A stretch of 64,000 nucleotides of DNA from Aquipseudomonas alcaligenes (GTDB lineage: Bacteria; Pseudomonadota; Gammaproteobacteria; Pseudomonadales; Pseudomonadaceae): NCBI RefSeq assembly GCF_003205495.1, contig NZ_QJRX01000001.1, positions 248,001 to 312,000 of the forward strand. The letters are read 5' to 3'. Within the stretch, counting starts at the first letter, position 1. Each line of letters begins with the position of its first letter. Below, one piece after another: positions 48,044-59,397 of the stretch. A model generated the notes under the pieces. The model was not told the origin of the DNA. It was given only the letters and a program-made list of their open reading frames with translations, and searched no databases. Position numbers and translations under genes: made by a program.

Positions 48044-49660
48044 CTACAGGCGGAAGCGCTGCACCATGCCGTTGAGGTCGGTGGCCAGGCGCGCCAGCTG
48101 ATCGCTGGCCACCGAAGTCTCGTGCGCACCAGTGGCGTTCTGCGCGGCGATGTCGCGGATGGCCACCAGGTTGCGGTCCACTTCGCGGGCCACCTGCGCC
48201 TGCTCCTCGGCGGCGCTGGCGATCACCAGGTTCATCTCGTTGATCTGGCTGACCCGCTGGGCGATCAGCTGCAGGGCACTGTCCGCCTCGCTGGCCAGCG
48301 CGCTGCTGCGGCTGGCGTACTCGCTGCTCTGGCCCATGGCCTCGACCGACTCGCGGCTGGCGCTCTGGATCGCGCTGATCATCCGCTCGATCTCCTGGGT
48401 CGAGCTCTGCGTGCGCTGCGCCAGGGCGCGCACCTCGTCGGCCACCACGGCGAAGCCACGGCCCTGGTCGCCGGCGCGCGCCGCCTCGATGGCGGCGTTG
48501 AGTGCCAGCAGGTTGGTCTGCTCGGCGATGGTGCGAATCACCTCCAGCACCCGGCCAATGGCGATGGCCTCCTCGGCCAGGCGGGCGATGGTGGTCGAGG
48601 TGATCTGCAGGCGCTGGCTGAGCTGCTCGATGGTGCCGCGCGTGGTGCTGACCTGCTGACGCCCGGCCTCGGCGGTCTGTTCCGCCTCGCGCGAGGAGTC
48701 CGAGGTGTGGTTGGCGTTGCGCGCCACTTCGTCGACCGCCGCCGACATCTCGGTCACCGCGGTGGCGGCCATCTCGATCTCGTCGTTCTGCCGGGTGATG
48801 CCGCGCGCCGCATCGTCGGTCACCGCATGCAGCTCCTCGGCCGCCGAAGCCAGCTGGGTGGCGGCGCCCTGGATGCCCTGCAGGGTGTCGCGCAGGTTCT
48901 CCTGCATCTGCTTGAAGGAGGCCTGCACTTCGCTGATCTCGTCGCGGCCGCTGCACTGCACCGGCTGGCTGAGGTCGCCGGCGGCGTTGCGCGCCACCAC
49001 CTCGCGCAGTTCGGACAGGCGCAGGTTGATGCCGCGGCTCATCAGCCAGGCCTGCAGGCCGCCGCCGAGCAGCAGCACCGCCAGCAGCCCGGAGACTAGG
49101 GCGAAGTTGCGCTGGTACAGGGCCAGACCGGCCTGGTACTGGCGCTCGGACTCGTGCAGCTGGACCTCGATCAGCTCGGAGAACTTCGCCGACAGCGGGT
49201 CGATGACCGGGTACAGCTCGCCGGCGGTGAAGCTCGCCAGGGCCTGCCGGTCGCCGCCACGCAATATCGCCTTGAGCCGCTGCAGCGGTTCGCGGGCGGT
49301 CTGCATCAGCGGTTCGATCTGGGCGATCAGGCGCTTCTCGTCGTCGATCAGGCTGGTGGCCAGGTAGGCCTGCCAGACCTGCTGGATGCGGCCTTCCGCC
49401 TGCTCCACCTGGTTCGCCGCCTCGGCCGGCGCAAGGCCGCCGTCGCGCGCCTTGTGGCTGGCGTCGACGATATTCACCGCATACAGATCGGCGATCACCT
49501 TGAGATCGCGCAGCGGCACCACGCGATCCAGGTAGACGCTGTTGAGGCCGTCGAGCACGCCGCGCAGGCCGCTGAGGCCGGCGGCGCCGATCACCAGGCT
49601 GCCCGCCAGCATCAGGACGATGAGGACGAACAGCCTTGTCCGAATAGTCCAGTTGTTCAT
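48044..49660 (-). CDS. methyl-accepting chemotaxis protein, four-helix-bundle sensor type
   Basis: 538 aa. TM1 is at 8-30 and TM2 around 185-210. Between them is a ~155-residue periplasmic region of the 4HB_MCP type ([28 protein letters not shown]). A HAMP domain and the signalling domain with [31 protein letters not shown] follow. No C-terminal CheR-tethering pentapeptide is visible (the end is VQRFRL). The ligand is unknown. It converges on the lipoprotein and is separated from the flavohemoglobin gene by 71 bp. Confidence 0.92.
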   Translation of the reverse strand: MNNWTIRTRLFVLIVLMLAGSLVIGAAGLSGLRGVLDGLNSVYLDRVVPLRDLKVIADLYAVNIVDASHKARDGGLAPAEAANQVEQAEGRIQQVWQAYLATSLIDDEKRLIAQIEPLMQTAREPLQRLKAILRGGDRQALASFTAGELYPVIDPLSAKFSELIEVQLHESERQYQAGLALYQRNFALVSGLLAVLLLGGGLQAWLMSRGINLRLSELREVVARNAAGDLSQPVQCSGRDEISEVQASFKQMQENLRDTLQGIQGAATQLASAAEELHAVTDDAARGITRQNDEIEMAATAVTEMSAAVDEVARNANHTSDSSREAEQTAEAGRQQVSTTRGTIEQLSQRLQITSTTIARLAEEAIAIGRVLEVIRTIAEQTNLLALNAAIEAARAGDQGRGFAVVADEVRALAQRTQSSTQEIERMISAIQSASRESVEAMGQSSEYASRSSALASEADSALQLIAQRVSQINEMNLVIASAAEEQAQVAREVDRNLVAIRDIAAQNATGAHETSVASDQLARLATDLNGMVQRFRL

Positions 49661-49731
49661 GGTAGGTCACCCGGTTCCGGCCAATACCTACCAGAAACAT
49701 AGTCGCGTTTTGCCAGCAGTGCCGAGCGGCC

Positions 49732-50913
49732 TCAGTCCTCCAGGGCGGCCGCCGGGCCGAAGAACTCGTAGCGTGTCTGCGCCTCGGGCACCCCCAGCTC
49801 GCGCAGGTTGCGCTTGAGCGCGGCCATAAACGGCTTGGGCCCGAGGAAGTAGACGTCGAGGTCGCGCTCGGCCGGCAGCCAGCGCTGCAGCAGCTTGCGG
49901 CTCAGGCGGCCGTGGGCATCGGCGCCGTCGCCCGCGCGCGCTTCCTCCAGGCAGTAGAAACGCTGCAGCTGCGGATGGGCCGCGGCCAGGGCGTCGATGT
50001 GCGCGGCGAAGGCCTGCACCCCGGCATGCCGCGCGCAGTGGATGAAGCGGATCGGCCGGCCGCCAGGCAGCGCCGCCTCCAGCATGGTCAGCAGCGGGGT
50101 GATGCCGACCCCGGCGCTGATCAGCACCAGCGGCTTGCGCGAGTGGCCCAGGGTGAAGTCGCCGGCCGGGGCGAACAGCTCCAGCTCGTCGCCGGCGTGC
50201 ACCTGGTCGTGCAGGTGGTTGGAGACCCGCCCGCCGGGCTCGCGCTTGACGCTGATGCGGTACTCGCGGCCGTTCGCCGCGGCGGACAGCGAGTAGTTGC
50301 GGCGCAGCTCCTCGCCGTCCAGCAGCAGGCGCAGGCCGATGTACTGGCCGGGGGCGAAGTCGAGCAGGGCGCCGCCGTCGCTCGGCTGCAGATGGAAGGA
50401 GGTGATCTCCTCGCTCTCCGCCTGCCGGCGCACCACGCGGAACCGCCGGCCGCCGCGCCAGCCGCCCAGGGCACGGGCATTGGCGGCGTACACCTCCTCT
50501 TCGGCGCCGATCAGCAGCTCGGCCAGCTGGCCGTAGGCGGCGCCCCAGGCGGCGAGCACCGCATCGGTGGCCACCTCGGCGCCGAGCACCTCGCGGATCG
50601 CCCGCAGCAGGCAGCTGCCGACGATCGGGTAGTGCTCGGGGAGGATCTGCAGCGATACGTGCTTGTTGACGATCTGCCCGACCAGCGGACCGAGCGCCTG
50701 CAGGCGGTCGATATGCCTGGCATACATCAGCACGCCGTTGGCCAGGGCACGCGGCTGGTCACCGCTGGCCTGGTGCGCCTGGTTGAACAGCGGACGCACC
50801 TGCGGGTATTCGCCGAGCATGATGCGGTAGAAGTGGGTAGTCAGCGCCTCGCCACCGGACTCCAGCAGCGGAACCGTGGCCTTGACGATGGCGATCTGTT
50901 CGGGTGACAACAT
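49732..50913 (-). CDS. hmp: flavohemoglobin (nitric oxide dioxygenase)
   Basis: 393 aa, equal in length to P. aeruginosa Fhp. The N-terminal globin has proximal His85 in NKHVSLQ. The FAD domain has the RNYSLS motif, and the NAD(P)H domain has GVGITPLLTML. It oxidises NO to nitrate with oxygen and NADH. AAGGAG precedes ATG 50913. It is divergent from its activator gene norR, and a sigma54-like element lies at 50970-50955. Confidence 0.95.
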   Translation of the reverse strand: MLSPEQIAIVKATVPLLESGGEALTTHFYRIMLGEYPQVRPLFNQAHQASGDQPRALANGVLMYARHIDRLQALGPLVGQIVNKHVSLQILPEHYPIVGSCLLRAIREVLGAEVATDAVLAAWGAAYGQLAELLIGAEEEVYAANARALGGWRGGRRFRVVRRQAESEEITSFHLQPSDGGALLDFAPGQYIGLRLLLDGEELRRNYSLSAAANGREYRISVKREPGGRVSNHLHDQVHAGDELELFAPAGDFTLGHSRKPLVLISAGVGITPLLTMLEAALPGGRPIRFIHCARHAGVQAFAAHIDALAAAHPQLQRFYCLEEARAGDGADAHGRLSRKLLQRWLPAERDLDVYFLGPKPFMAALKRNLRELGVPEAQTRYEFFGPAAALED

Positions 50914-50954
50914 GGGGTGACTCCTTTGCACGCAGGGATGTTTTTCCTGCTTAT

Positions 50955-50970
50955 CTCAGGATTCGTGCCA
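50955..50970 (-). promoter_or_regulatory. sigma54-like promoter of the flavohemoglobin gene
   Basis: On the minus strand TGGCACG (50970-50964), four bases, then CTGAG. The -24 GG element is perfect, the -12 element is degenerate (GA instead of GC), and the spacing is right. The predicted start is about 30 nt before ATG 50913. NorR, encoded next door, is a sigma54 activator. Confidence 0.45.
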
Positions 50971-50974
50971 TGTT

Positions 50975-50989
50975 TTTTATTCAATAAAA
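50975..50989. promoter_or_regulatory. perfect AT-rich palindrome in the hmp-norR spacer
   Basis: TTTTATT-C-AATAAAA (15 bp) directly upstream of the sigma54-like element. It may be an operator or a bending site. A single GT-N7-AC match to the E. coli NorR site pattern is at 51012-51022. Confidence 0.3.
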
Positions 50990-51062
50990 TCAGTTAGTTA
51001 TATCTGTACATGTTGTTTTGACAGCAAATTGAAAGTTGTCCTATGAACAACCAGGAGTCTTG

Positions 51063-52610
<1,548 letters not shown>

Positions 52611-52626
52611 AGCGGGTGGGTCCCGC

Positions 52627-53853
52627 TCAGCCGAAGAACCAGTAGCACACGCCGATGGCCGCCAGCACCCCGGCCAGGTCGGCCAGCAGGGCGCAGCCCA
52701 CCGCATGGCGGGCACGCTGGATGCCAACCGCGCCGAAGTACACGGCCAGCACGTAGAAGGTGGTCTCGGTGCTGCCCTGGATGGTCGCCGCCACCAGCGC
52801 CGGGAAACTGTCCACGCCGTGGGTCTGCATGGTCTCGATCAGCATGGCGCGCGCCGCGCTGCCGGAGAACGGCTTGACCAGCGCGGTGGGCAGGGCGTCG
52901 ACGAAACGGGTGTCCCAGCCGGCCCACTCGATCAGCGCACGGATGCCGTCCAGGCCGAAGTCGAGGGCGCCTGAGGCGCGCAGCACGCCGATGGCGCAGA
53001 GCATGGCGACCAGGTACGGCAGCAGGTTCTTGGCCACGTCGAAGCCTTCCTTGGCGCCGTCGACGAAGGTCTCGTAGACCGGCACCTTGCGCAACCAGCC
53101 GACCAGCACGAAGAGGAAGATCAGGCCGAACAGGGTGAGGTTGCCGAGCAGCGCGGACAGCTCCTTCAGCGCCACCGCGCTAAGACCGGCCAGCAGCGCC
53201 ATGAAGCCGCCCAACAACAAGGCGCCGGGAATCAGGTAGGCCAGCACCACCGGGTCCCACAGGCGCAGGCGCTGCATCAGCGCCACCGACAGCAGGCCGG
53301 CCAGGGTCGAGGCGCTGGTGGCCAGCAGGATCGGCAGGAACACCAGGGTCGGGTCCTCGGCGCCCTGCTGCACGCGGTACATGAAGATCGACACCGGCAG
53401 CAGGGTCAGCGACGAGGCGTTGAGCACCAGGAAGAGGATCTGCGCGTTGCTCGCCACCGTGGCGCTGGGGTTGAGCTCCTGCAGCGCCTTCATCGCCTTG
53501 AGGCCGATGGGCGTGGCGGCGTTGTCCAGGCCCAAGCCATTGGCGGCGAAGTTGAGGGTGATCAGCCCCAGCGCCGGGTGGCCGCGCGGCACCTCGGGCA
53601 TCAGCCGGGCAAACAGCGGGCCGAGGGCGCGGCCGAGCAGATCGACCAGCCCGGCCTTCTCGGCGATGCGCAGAAAGCCCAGCCACAGGGTCAGGGTGCC
53701 GAACAGCACCACCATCAGCTCGACCGAGACCTTGGCCATGGCGAACAGGCTCTCGACCATGGCCGCCCATACCGTGACGTCGCCGCCGATCCAGCGCAGC
53801 GTGGCGGCCAGCGCGGCCACCACGAAGAATCCCAGCCACAGGCCGTTGAGCAT
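52627..53853 (-). CDS. nucleoside-recognition (SpmA-SpmB-like fused) membrane protein
   Basis: 408 aa, about 10 hydrophobic segments. The first half resembles SpmA (GLITLNFAANGLGLDNAATPIGLKAM) and the second SpmB (FVDGAKEGFDVAKNLLPYLVAML, GSTETTFYVLAVYFGAVG). In Bacillus the separate proteins affect spore core dehydration; this organism does not sporulate, so a transport role is presumed. It converges on norR (16-bp gap). A single ATG at 53853. Confidence 0.87.
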   Translation of the reverse strand: MLNGLWLGFFVVAALAATLRWIGGDVTVWAAMVESLFAMAKVSVELMVVLFGTLTLWLGFLRIAEKAGLVDLLGRALGPLFARLMPEVPRGHPALGLITLNFAANGLGLDNAATPIGLKAMKALQELNPSATVASNAQILFLVLNASSLTLLPVSIFMYRVQQGAEDPTLVFLPILLATSASTLAGLLSVALMQRLRLWDPVVLAYLIPGALLLGGFMALLAGLSAVALKELSALLGNLTLFGLIFLFVLVGWLRKVPVYETFVDGAKEGFDVAKNLLPYLVAMLCAIGVLRASGALDFGLDGIRALIEWAGWDTRFVDALPTALVKPFSGSAARAMLIETMQTHGVDSFPALVAATIQGSTETTFYVLAVYFGAVGIQRARHAVGCALLADLAGVLAAIGVCYWFFG

Positions 53854-53983
53854 GGTCAGTCCCCCGAACGATGGCGGCGATGATAGCCGGCGCCAGGCGC
53901 TTCACCAAACTGCAAGGCGCACCTGCCAGCCTGGGATAAGCGTCTAGAGTTAAAGCGTTTATCAATCCCTTAGGAGTGCAAGG

Positions 53984-54640
53984 ATGAAATCCACCCTGAT
54001 GCTGTCCCTCGGCCTCGCCGCCGGCCTGCTGCTGGCCGGCTGCGCCAGCAAGACCACCCAGCCCTCGCAGTATTCCGGCTTCCTCGGCGACTACTCGCAG
54101 CTGCAACCGGCCACCTCGGCCAGCGGCGCGCCGGTGCTGCGCTGGGTTTCGGCAGATTACAAGGCGAGCAACTACGGCTCGGTTTACATCGAGAAGCCGG
54201 TGTTCTATCCCGCGCCGACCCCCAGCGCCCAGGTCAGCCAGGCCACCCTCGACCAGGTCGCCAATTACCTGCACCAGTCCATGCGCCGCGAGCTGCAGAG
54301 CCGCATGACCGTGGTCGACCAGCCCAATGCGGACAGCCTGGTGCTGCGCAGCGCGATCACCGCGGTCAGCGTGTCCACCGAAGGCCTCAAGCCCTACGAG
54401 GTGATTCCCATCGCCCTGGTCCTGGCCGCCGCCAAGACCGCCGCCGGCACCCGCGACAAGAACACCGAGATCTACGTCGAGCTGGAGGCGCTGGACGCGC
54501 GCACCAGCCAGCCGATGGTGCGGGTGGTACGCAAGGGCCACGGCCTGGAGCTGGAGAACGACAGCGAACAGCTGTCGCTGAACACCCTCAAGCCGGCGCT
54601 GGACGTCTGGGCCCGCGACGCCCGCGCCTTCCAGCCCTGA
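53984..54640 (+). CDS. DUF3313 lipoprotein
   Basis: 218 aa with signal and lipobox LLLAGC (Cys20). The body fits DUF3313: DYSQLQPATS, YGSVYIEKPVFYP, and the final ALDVWARDARAF. It is an outer-membrane lipoprotein family of unknown role. AGGAG precedes ATG 53984. It is followed by a GC-rich stem-loop (54649-54673). Confidence 0.87.
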   Translation: MKSTLMLSLGLAAGLLLAGCASKTTQPSQYSGFLGDYSQLQPATSASGAPVLRWVSADYKASNYGSVYIEKPVFYPAPTPSAQVSQATLDQVANYLHQSMRRELQSRMTVVDQPNADSLVLRSAITAVSVSTEGLKPYEVIPIALVLAAAKTAAGTRDKNTEIYVELEALDARTSQPMVRVVRKGHGLELENDSEQLSLNTLKPALDVWARDARAFQP

Positions 54641-54648
54641 CGGGTGCG

Positions 54649-54673
54649 CCGCGCGGGTGGCGGGCCCGCGCGG
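54649..54673. terminator. GC-rich stem-loop after the DUF3313 gene
   Basis: CCGCGCGGG (54649-54657) pairs with CCCGCGCGG (54665-54673). There is no T-run after it. It is the likely 3' end structure of the lipoprotein transcript. Confidence 0.45.
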
Positions 54674-54756
54674 CAAACTCCGGTAACAAGCCGGGCGGGA
54701 ACCCGGCGCAAGGCGGAGCACTCTGTTGGCGATCCGCCACTATCGAGTAGTACCCC

Positions 54757-56457
54757 ATGTCGCTTGCCGCCCTGGCTCCCGATACGTCCTCCCATCGCCT
54801 GCCCTGGTCCCTCGCCCTGCCGCGCCTGCTCCTGCTGAGCACCCTGAGCGCCGGCCTGCTGATGGCCGACGACTTCATCCAGCAACTCTTCACCAGCGCC
54901 AACCAGGCCGAACTCGAAGCGCGCTTCGTGGTGGTGGTCTGGCTGTTCGCCCTGGGCCTGTGGCTGTGCGGCATGCCGCGTCTGGTGGCGAGCCTGCTGG
55001 TGCTGCTGGCCGGCATGCAGCTGATCCAGCTCAGCCATGTGTCGTTCTTCGGCGAGCCGCTGGCGGCGCCGGACATCGTCAGCCTGTTCGCCGACTTCGC
55101 CGAGGTGCGCGAGACCGGCTGGGCCAGCTTCGCCGACCACTGGCACGTGCTGCCCACGGTGCTGCTGCCCTACGGCCTGCTGCTGGCCCTGCACCTGTGG
55201 CTGCCGCGGCGCCTGCGCCTGCCGCAGAGCCGCTGGGCCCTGCTGATCATCGTCCTGGTGCTGGCGGCCAAGCCCTGGCGCGCCACCTACCGCGACTACA
55301 GCTCCTTCCTCCCCGGGCCGACCCGCAGCGGCCTGCACAACAGCTTCAATGCCTTCGCCTTCTATGGCGTGCGCCTGGCCTTCCGCCCGGCCGAGGCGCT
55401 GCCCAGGGCGCCGTTCGTGCCCTACCGGGTCACCCCGGTGGCCAGCGGCGCCCGGCACGTCTGGGTGGTGGTGGCCGACTCGCTGCGTACCGACCGCCTC
55501 GGCCTGTTCGGCCACACGCGCGACACCACCCCGACCCTCAGCCGCCTGCACGCCGAAGGCGCACTGCTGGCAAGGCCGGGCATCGCCTCCGGGGTGGCCA
55601 CGGCGGTCAGCCTGCCGATGCTGCTCAACCTGATCCGCGAACCCGGCCAGCCCGAGCTGCTGCGCCAGCAGCCGCACAACCTGTTCGCCCTGGCCCGCGC
55701 CAGCGGCTTCCGCACCCACTGGCTGTCGGCACAGGAGTCCAAGCTGCTCAGCCACCTGGGCAGCCGCCACCTGGACGTCAGCATCACCCGCGAGGACCAC
55801 CCGCTGCTGTTCCTCAAGCGCCACGACCACGCCCTGGTCGACCTGCTCGGCGAGCAGCGCTGGGGCGAGCGCAATTTCGCGGTGATCAACCTGCGCACCG
55901 CGCACCTGCCCTACGAGGAAAATTACGACCAGCACAACGAGCCGCTGCCGAGCTGGCCGGTCGACCCGGCGCTGCCGCGCGAGGAACGCCAGCGCAACGC
56001 CTATGACAACGCCATCGGTTACCTGGATGACGTGCTCGCCGAGGTCATCGCCCGCTTCGACCAGCTGCAAGGCGAGCGCTACCTGCTGATCACCGGCGAC
56101 CACGGCCAGCTGCTGGGCGAAGGCGGGCGCTGGGGCCACAACGACCTGCTGCCGCAGGTCGCCGAGGTGCCGGTGATGGTGCTGGCGCGCGAGGCGCCGC
56201 AGGCGGCACTGGAGTCGCTGCGCCAGGAGCAGTGGATCAGCCACCACGAGGCCGGGCTGTGGCTGGCCGAGCGCCTCGGCCAGCGGGTGGAGAATCCCAA
56301 CCGGGTCGCCGGCGAGCACTTCGTGCAGGGCAAGCAGCTGTTCGGCGACAACATGATCCAGCGCGTACGGGAAACGCCCGCGGGCCTGGTGTTCGACGAG
56401 CCGCGCCTGCTCAGCCGCTGGCTGCGGGATCTGGGGGAAGCGCCATCCACGCCCTGA
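54757..56457 (+). CDS. sulfatase-fold membrane protein, EptA/CptA-like transferase
   Basis: 566 aa. Four or five membrane helices in residues 20-175 are followed by a periplasmic alkaline-phosphatase-fold domain. Candidate metal and catalytic residues are Asp241 (VVVADSLR), Thr282 in VATAVSLP, which aligns with the phosphoethanolamine-bearing Thr of EptA, and ITGDHGQ. Likely role: transfer of phosphoethanolamine or similar to a sugar or lipid in the envelope. The acidic residue at 241 is Asp, where EptA has Glu. Substrate not assigned. ATG 54757. Confidence 0.8.
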   Translation: MSLAALAPDTSSHRLPWSLALPRLLLLSTLSAGLLMADDFIQQLFTSANQAELEARFVVVVWLFALGLWLCGMPRLVASLLVLLAGMQLIQLSHVSFFGEPLAAPDIVSLFADFAEVRETGWASFADHWHVLPTVLLPYGLLLALHLWLPRRLRLPQSRWALLIIVLVLAAKPWRATYRDYSSFLPGPTRSGLHNSFNAFAFYGVRLAFRPAEALPRAPFVPYRVTPVASGARHVWVVVADSLRTDRLGLFGHTRDTTPTLSRLHAEGALLARPGIASGVATAVSLPMLLNLIREPGQPELLRQQPHNLFALARASGFRTHWLSAQESKLLSHLGSRHLDVSITREDHPLLFLKRHDHALVDLLGEQRWGERNFAVINLRTAHLPYEENYDQHNEPLPSWPVDPALPREERQRNAYDNAIGYLDDVLAEVIARFDQLQGERYLLITGDHGQLLGEGGRWGHNDLLPQVAEVPVMVLAREAPQAALESLRQEQWISHHEAGLWLAERLGQRVENPNRVAGEHFVQGKQLFGDNMIQRVRETPAGLVFDEPRLLSRWLRDLGEAPSTP

Positions 56458-56520
56458 ATGGCGCTTGCGACCGACCCGCCGGTAGCGGAGGCTGGGCAGC
56501 AAACCGATCAGGAGTCTGCC

Positions 56521-56928
56521 ATGCCCAGCCTCAACCCCAGTCGCGAACAGTTGGCCGCCTTTGCCGAGCAGATGCCAGACGATGCACCGATCCTGATGCT
56601 CAACCTGCTGCGCTATCGCGAGGCGGCCGACTACCCGGCCGACAGTGAGCACGCCCCCTGCAGCGGACGCGAGGCCTATCGGCGCTACAGCCGCACGGCT
56701 CTGGCCAAGGTGCAGGGCGTGGGCGGCAGGGTCGAGCTGCTGGCGGCCGCGCAGGTGGCGCTGATCGCCCCCGCGGGCGAACAGTGGGACGAGCTGCTGC
56801 TGGTGCGCTATCCGTCCAAGGCGGCCTTCCTCGGCATGCTCGCCGACCCCGAATACCGCGCCGCCACCGTCCACCGCACGGCGGCCCTGGCCGACTCGCG
56901 GCTGATCGGCTGCCTGCCGCCGGGTTGA
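56521..56928 (+). CDS. DUF1330 domain-containing protein
   Basis: 135 aa, alpha/beta ferredoxin-like fold expected. The blocks APILMLNLLRYREAADYP and LLLVRYPSKAAFLGMLADPEYRA are typical of DUF1330. AGGAG lies before ATG 56521; an upstream frame from 56458 has no RBS. It ends one base before the stop of the convergent EAL gene. No function is known. Confidence 0.82.
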   Translation: MPSLNPSREQLAAFAEQMPDDAPILMLNLLRYREAADYPADSEHAPCSGREAYRRYSRTALAKVQGVGGRVELLAAAQVALIAPAGEQWDELLLVRYPSKAAFLGMLADPEYRAATVHRTAALADSRLIGCLPPG

Positions 56929-56929
56929 C

Positions 56930-58516
56930 TCAGGCGCCCCGCTGACGCTCCACCAGGTGGCGAAACTGGCGGGCGGTCAGCGGCTTGGCGAACAGCCAGC
57001 CCTGGCCGCAGTGGGCGCCCTGCTCGGCGAGGAACAGGGCCTGGGCCTCGTGCTCGATGCCCTCGGCCACCACCTTCAGGCTCAGCTCGTGGGCCATGCG
57101 GATGATGTGCGGCGCCACCCCGCTGCTGGCGGCGTCGTGGCCGAGGGCATCGACGAACGACTTGTCGATCTTCAGCACGTCGGCCGGCAGCTCCTGCAGG
57201 TAGGCCAGGCTGGAATAGCCGGTGCCGAAGTCGTCGATCAGCACCCGGTGGCCGTTCTCGCGCAGCTGCGCCAGCACGCCCTTGGCCGCCTGGATGTCGG
57301 CCAGGCCGGACTCGGTGACCTCGAAGGCGATCTGCCCGGCGCCGACCCGGTATTGCAGCAGCAGGCGGCTGGCCAGCTCGCCGATGCGCGGCTCGGCGAC
57401 GTCGCAGGCGGCCAGGTTGATCGACACGTACAGGCCCGGGTGCGCGCGCAGGAAATCGCCGAGCTGGGTCAGCACCTGCTCCAGCACGTAGTCGGTGATC
57501 TCGCGGATCTGCCCGCTGCTCTCGGCCATTGGGATGAAGTGGTCGGGGCCGAGCAGCTTGCCGTCGGCGCGACGCCAGCGCACCAGGGCCTCGGCGCCGA
57601 CGCAGCGGCGGCTGGCCAGGTCGAAGATCGGCTGGTAGCGCACGCGTAGCGCGCGGCGGCGCAGGGCGGCCGGCAGCGAGCCGCCGAGGGACTGGCGATA
57701 GCGCACCTGGTAGAAGGTCAGCACGGCCGCCAGCAGGGCCAGCAGCACCGCCACCGGCAGCCAGCCCAGCAGACCCTGGCGCAGGCGCTGCTGCAGGGCG
57801 CTGCGGTCGGCGAACAGCACCAGATCGAAGTCCGGGCTGCGCGTGGGCATGCGATAGATCAGCTGGCGGGCCGTGAGCAACAGGGGCTCGTCCGCCGGCC
57901 AGCCACCGGCAGGTGGCCAGTCCTGGGCCGCCCCCAGCACCGGCAGGGCCCGGTCACTGGCCCGCGCCACGATCAGCAGGCTGCCGCCGGCGGGTAGCTC
58001 GACCATGTCGGCGAGGTGGCCACGGGAGGTGGACAGGCGGAAATAGCCGCGCCCCACCACCAGGGCGGCCAGGTCGTCATCGGGTTGCGTCGAGGTGTTC
58101 AGCCAGTAGCGCTGCCGCCGTCCTTCGATATCCGGCGGGCGCTCCGGGCCCAGGGAGCTGCGCCGCGGCGAGGAGGAGCAGCGCTGGTCGCCACCGATGA
58201 AGGCCGCCTCGTAGACGAAGCGGTGCTGGAACACCACCCGCCGCAGGGTCTCCACCATGGCCAGGTCGCAGCCGCGCAGGGGCTGCTGCTCCAGTTCGTC
58301 GAGGGCGTCGCCGAGCTGGCCGAAGACCTGCTCGATGCGTTGCAGGAAGCGCTGGCCCTGGGCCTGCAGGCGTTCGCTCTCGGCCTGCTGGGCCTGGCGG
58401 TTGGCCAGCCACAGCCCCAGCGCACCAAACAGCAGGGCGGCGAGCAGGCCGACCAGCAGGGCCGCCGGCCAGGGGCGGAACAGGGCGCGGCGCAGCCGCG
58501 GCAACCGGGGCGACAT
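56930..58516 (-). CDS. CSS-motif EAL-domain cyclic-di-GMP phosphodiesterase
   Basis: 528 aa. TM1 is at about 18-40 and TM2 about 245-265. Between them is a periplasmic domain with the CSS motif (GGDQRCSSS) and an earlier Cys (LRGCDLAMV). DsbA/DsbB-controlled disulfides gate such enzymes in E. coli PdeC-type proteins. The EAL domain has [35 protein letters not shown] and VAEGIE, so it looks active for hydrolysis to pGpG. There is no GGDEF domain. ATG 58516. Confidence 0.9.
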   Translation of the reverse strand: MSPRLPRLRRALFRPWPAALLVGLLAALLFGALGLWLANRQAQQAESERLQAQGQRFLQRIEQVFGQLGDALDELEQQPLRGCDLAMVETLRRVVFQHRFVYEAAFIGGDQRCSSSPRRSSLGPERPPDIEGRRQRYWLNTSTQPDDDLAALVVGRGYFRLSTSRGHLADMVELPAGGSLLIVARASDRALPVLGAAQDWPPAGGWPADEPLLLTARQLIYRMPTRSPDFDLVLFADRSALQQRLRQGLLGWLPVAVLLALLAAVLTFYQVRYRQSLGGSLPAALRRRALRVRYQPIFDLASRRCVGAEALVRWRRADGKLLGPDHFIPMAESSGQIREITDYVLEQVLTQLGDFLRAHPGLYVSINLAACDVAEPRIGELASRLLLQYRVGAGQIAFEVTESGLADIQAAKGVLAQLRENGHRVLIDDFGTGYSSLAYLQELPADVLKIDKSFVDALGHDAASSGVAPHIIRMAHELSLKVVAEGIEHEAQALFLAEQGAHCGQGWLFAKPLTARQFRHLVERQRGA

Positions 58517-58556
58517 GGGCCGGACTCCAGACTGGGGTCCCTCAGGTATAGCCCAC

Positions 58557-59333
58557 TCAGGACGACTGGTTGAGCACCTGCAGGATGGCCGCGCTCTCGG
58601 CATCCGGCTCGCCGTCGTAGCGCGCCGGGCGGTACTTCATCTGGAATGCCGCCAGCACGTTGCGCGTGGCCTGGTCCAGTTCGCCGCTCTGCGGCGTCGG
58701 GTAGCCGAGCTGCTCGAGCTGGCGCTGGAACCAGGCGATATCCGGCAGGGCGGCGGCGAAGCGGGCCCGCTCGCGGGCCACCGCGGCGGCCTGCGGCCAG
58801 CGGATCAGCCCGGCCTCGGCCAGGCGCTGCCAGGGGAACAGCGGGCCCGGGTCGACCTTGCGCTGCGGGGCGATGTCGCTGTGGCCGATGATGCTGTCGA
58901 TCGGCAGGTCATGGCGCTTGACCAGGTCCTGCAGCAGAGCGATCAGCGCCTGGATCTGCGCCTCGCCGTAGGGTTGCCAGTAGCGCCCGGCGGGGCCGTC
59001 GTAATAGCCCTGGTTGACCAGCTCGATGCCGATGGTGCTGGCGTTCAGCCAGGTACGCCCCTGCCACTCGCTTTCCCCGGCATGCCAGGCTCGGCGGTTC
59101 TCGTCGACCAGGCGGTAGACCCTGGCCGAGCCGTCGGCGATCAGGTAGTGGGCGCTGACCTCGCCCTGGGTGAGCAGGGCCAGGGAGTGCTGCAGGTCGG
59201 TGGAGGTGTAGTGCAGCACGATGTACTGCACCCGGCTGCTCTGCCCGCGGGAGCTGAAGCTGTCGTCAATGCGCGGGCCGCCGGCGCAGCCGGCGAGCAA
59301 CAGGGCGGAAAGGAGAAGGGCGGCGAATCTCAT
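58557..59333 (-). CDS. N-acetylmuramoyl-L-alanine amidase, AmpDh2-like lipoprotein
   Basis: 258 aa with lipobox LLLAGC (Cys16). An amidase_2 domain carries the zinc ligands His41 (VLHYTST), the His of IIGHSDIAP and the Asp in KVDPGPLFPW. A small C-terminal peptidoglycan-binding-like domain follows (LEQLGYPTPQSGELDQATRN). It cleaves the amide between MurNAc and the stem peptide and is likely an outer-membrane lipoprotein facing the periplasm. Length and layout equal P. aeruginosa AmpDh2 (about 259 aa), which also lies near dgcP. Confidence 0.9.
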   Translation of the reverse strand: MRFAALLLSALLLAGCAGGPRIDDSFSSRGQSSRVQYIVLHYTSTDLQHSLALLTQGEVSAHYLIADGSARVYRLVDENRRAWHAGESEWQGRTWLNASTIGIELVNQGYYDGPAGRYWQPYGEAQIQALIALLQDLVKRHDLPIDSIIGHSDIAPQRKVDPGPLFPWQRLAEAGLIRWPQAAAVARERARFAAALPDIAWFQRQLEQLGYPTPQSGELDQATRNVLAAFQMKYRPARYDGEPDAESAAILQVLNQSS

Positions 59334-59397
59334 GGGTTCGGGACACGGCGGATCGGAGGCGCAGTGTAACCCCGCTGCAGCCGTGTCGCGAACCGCC

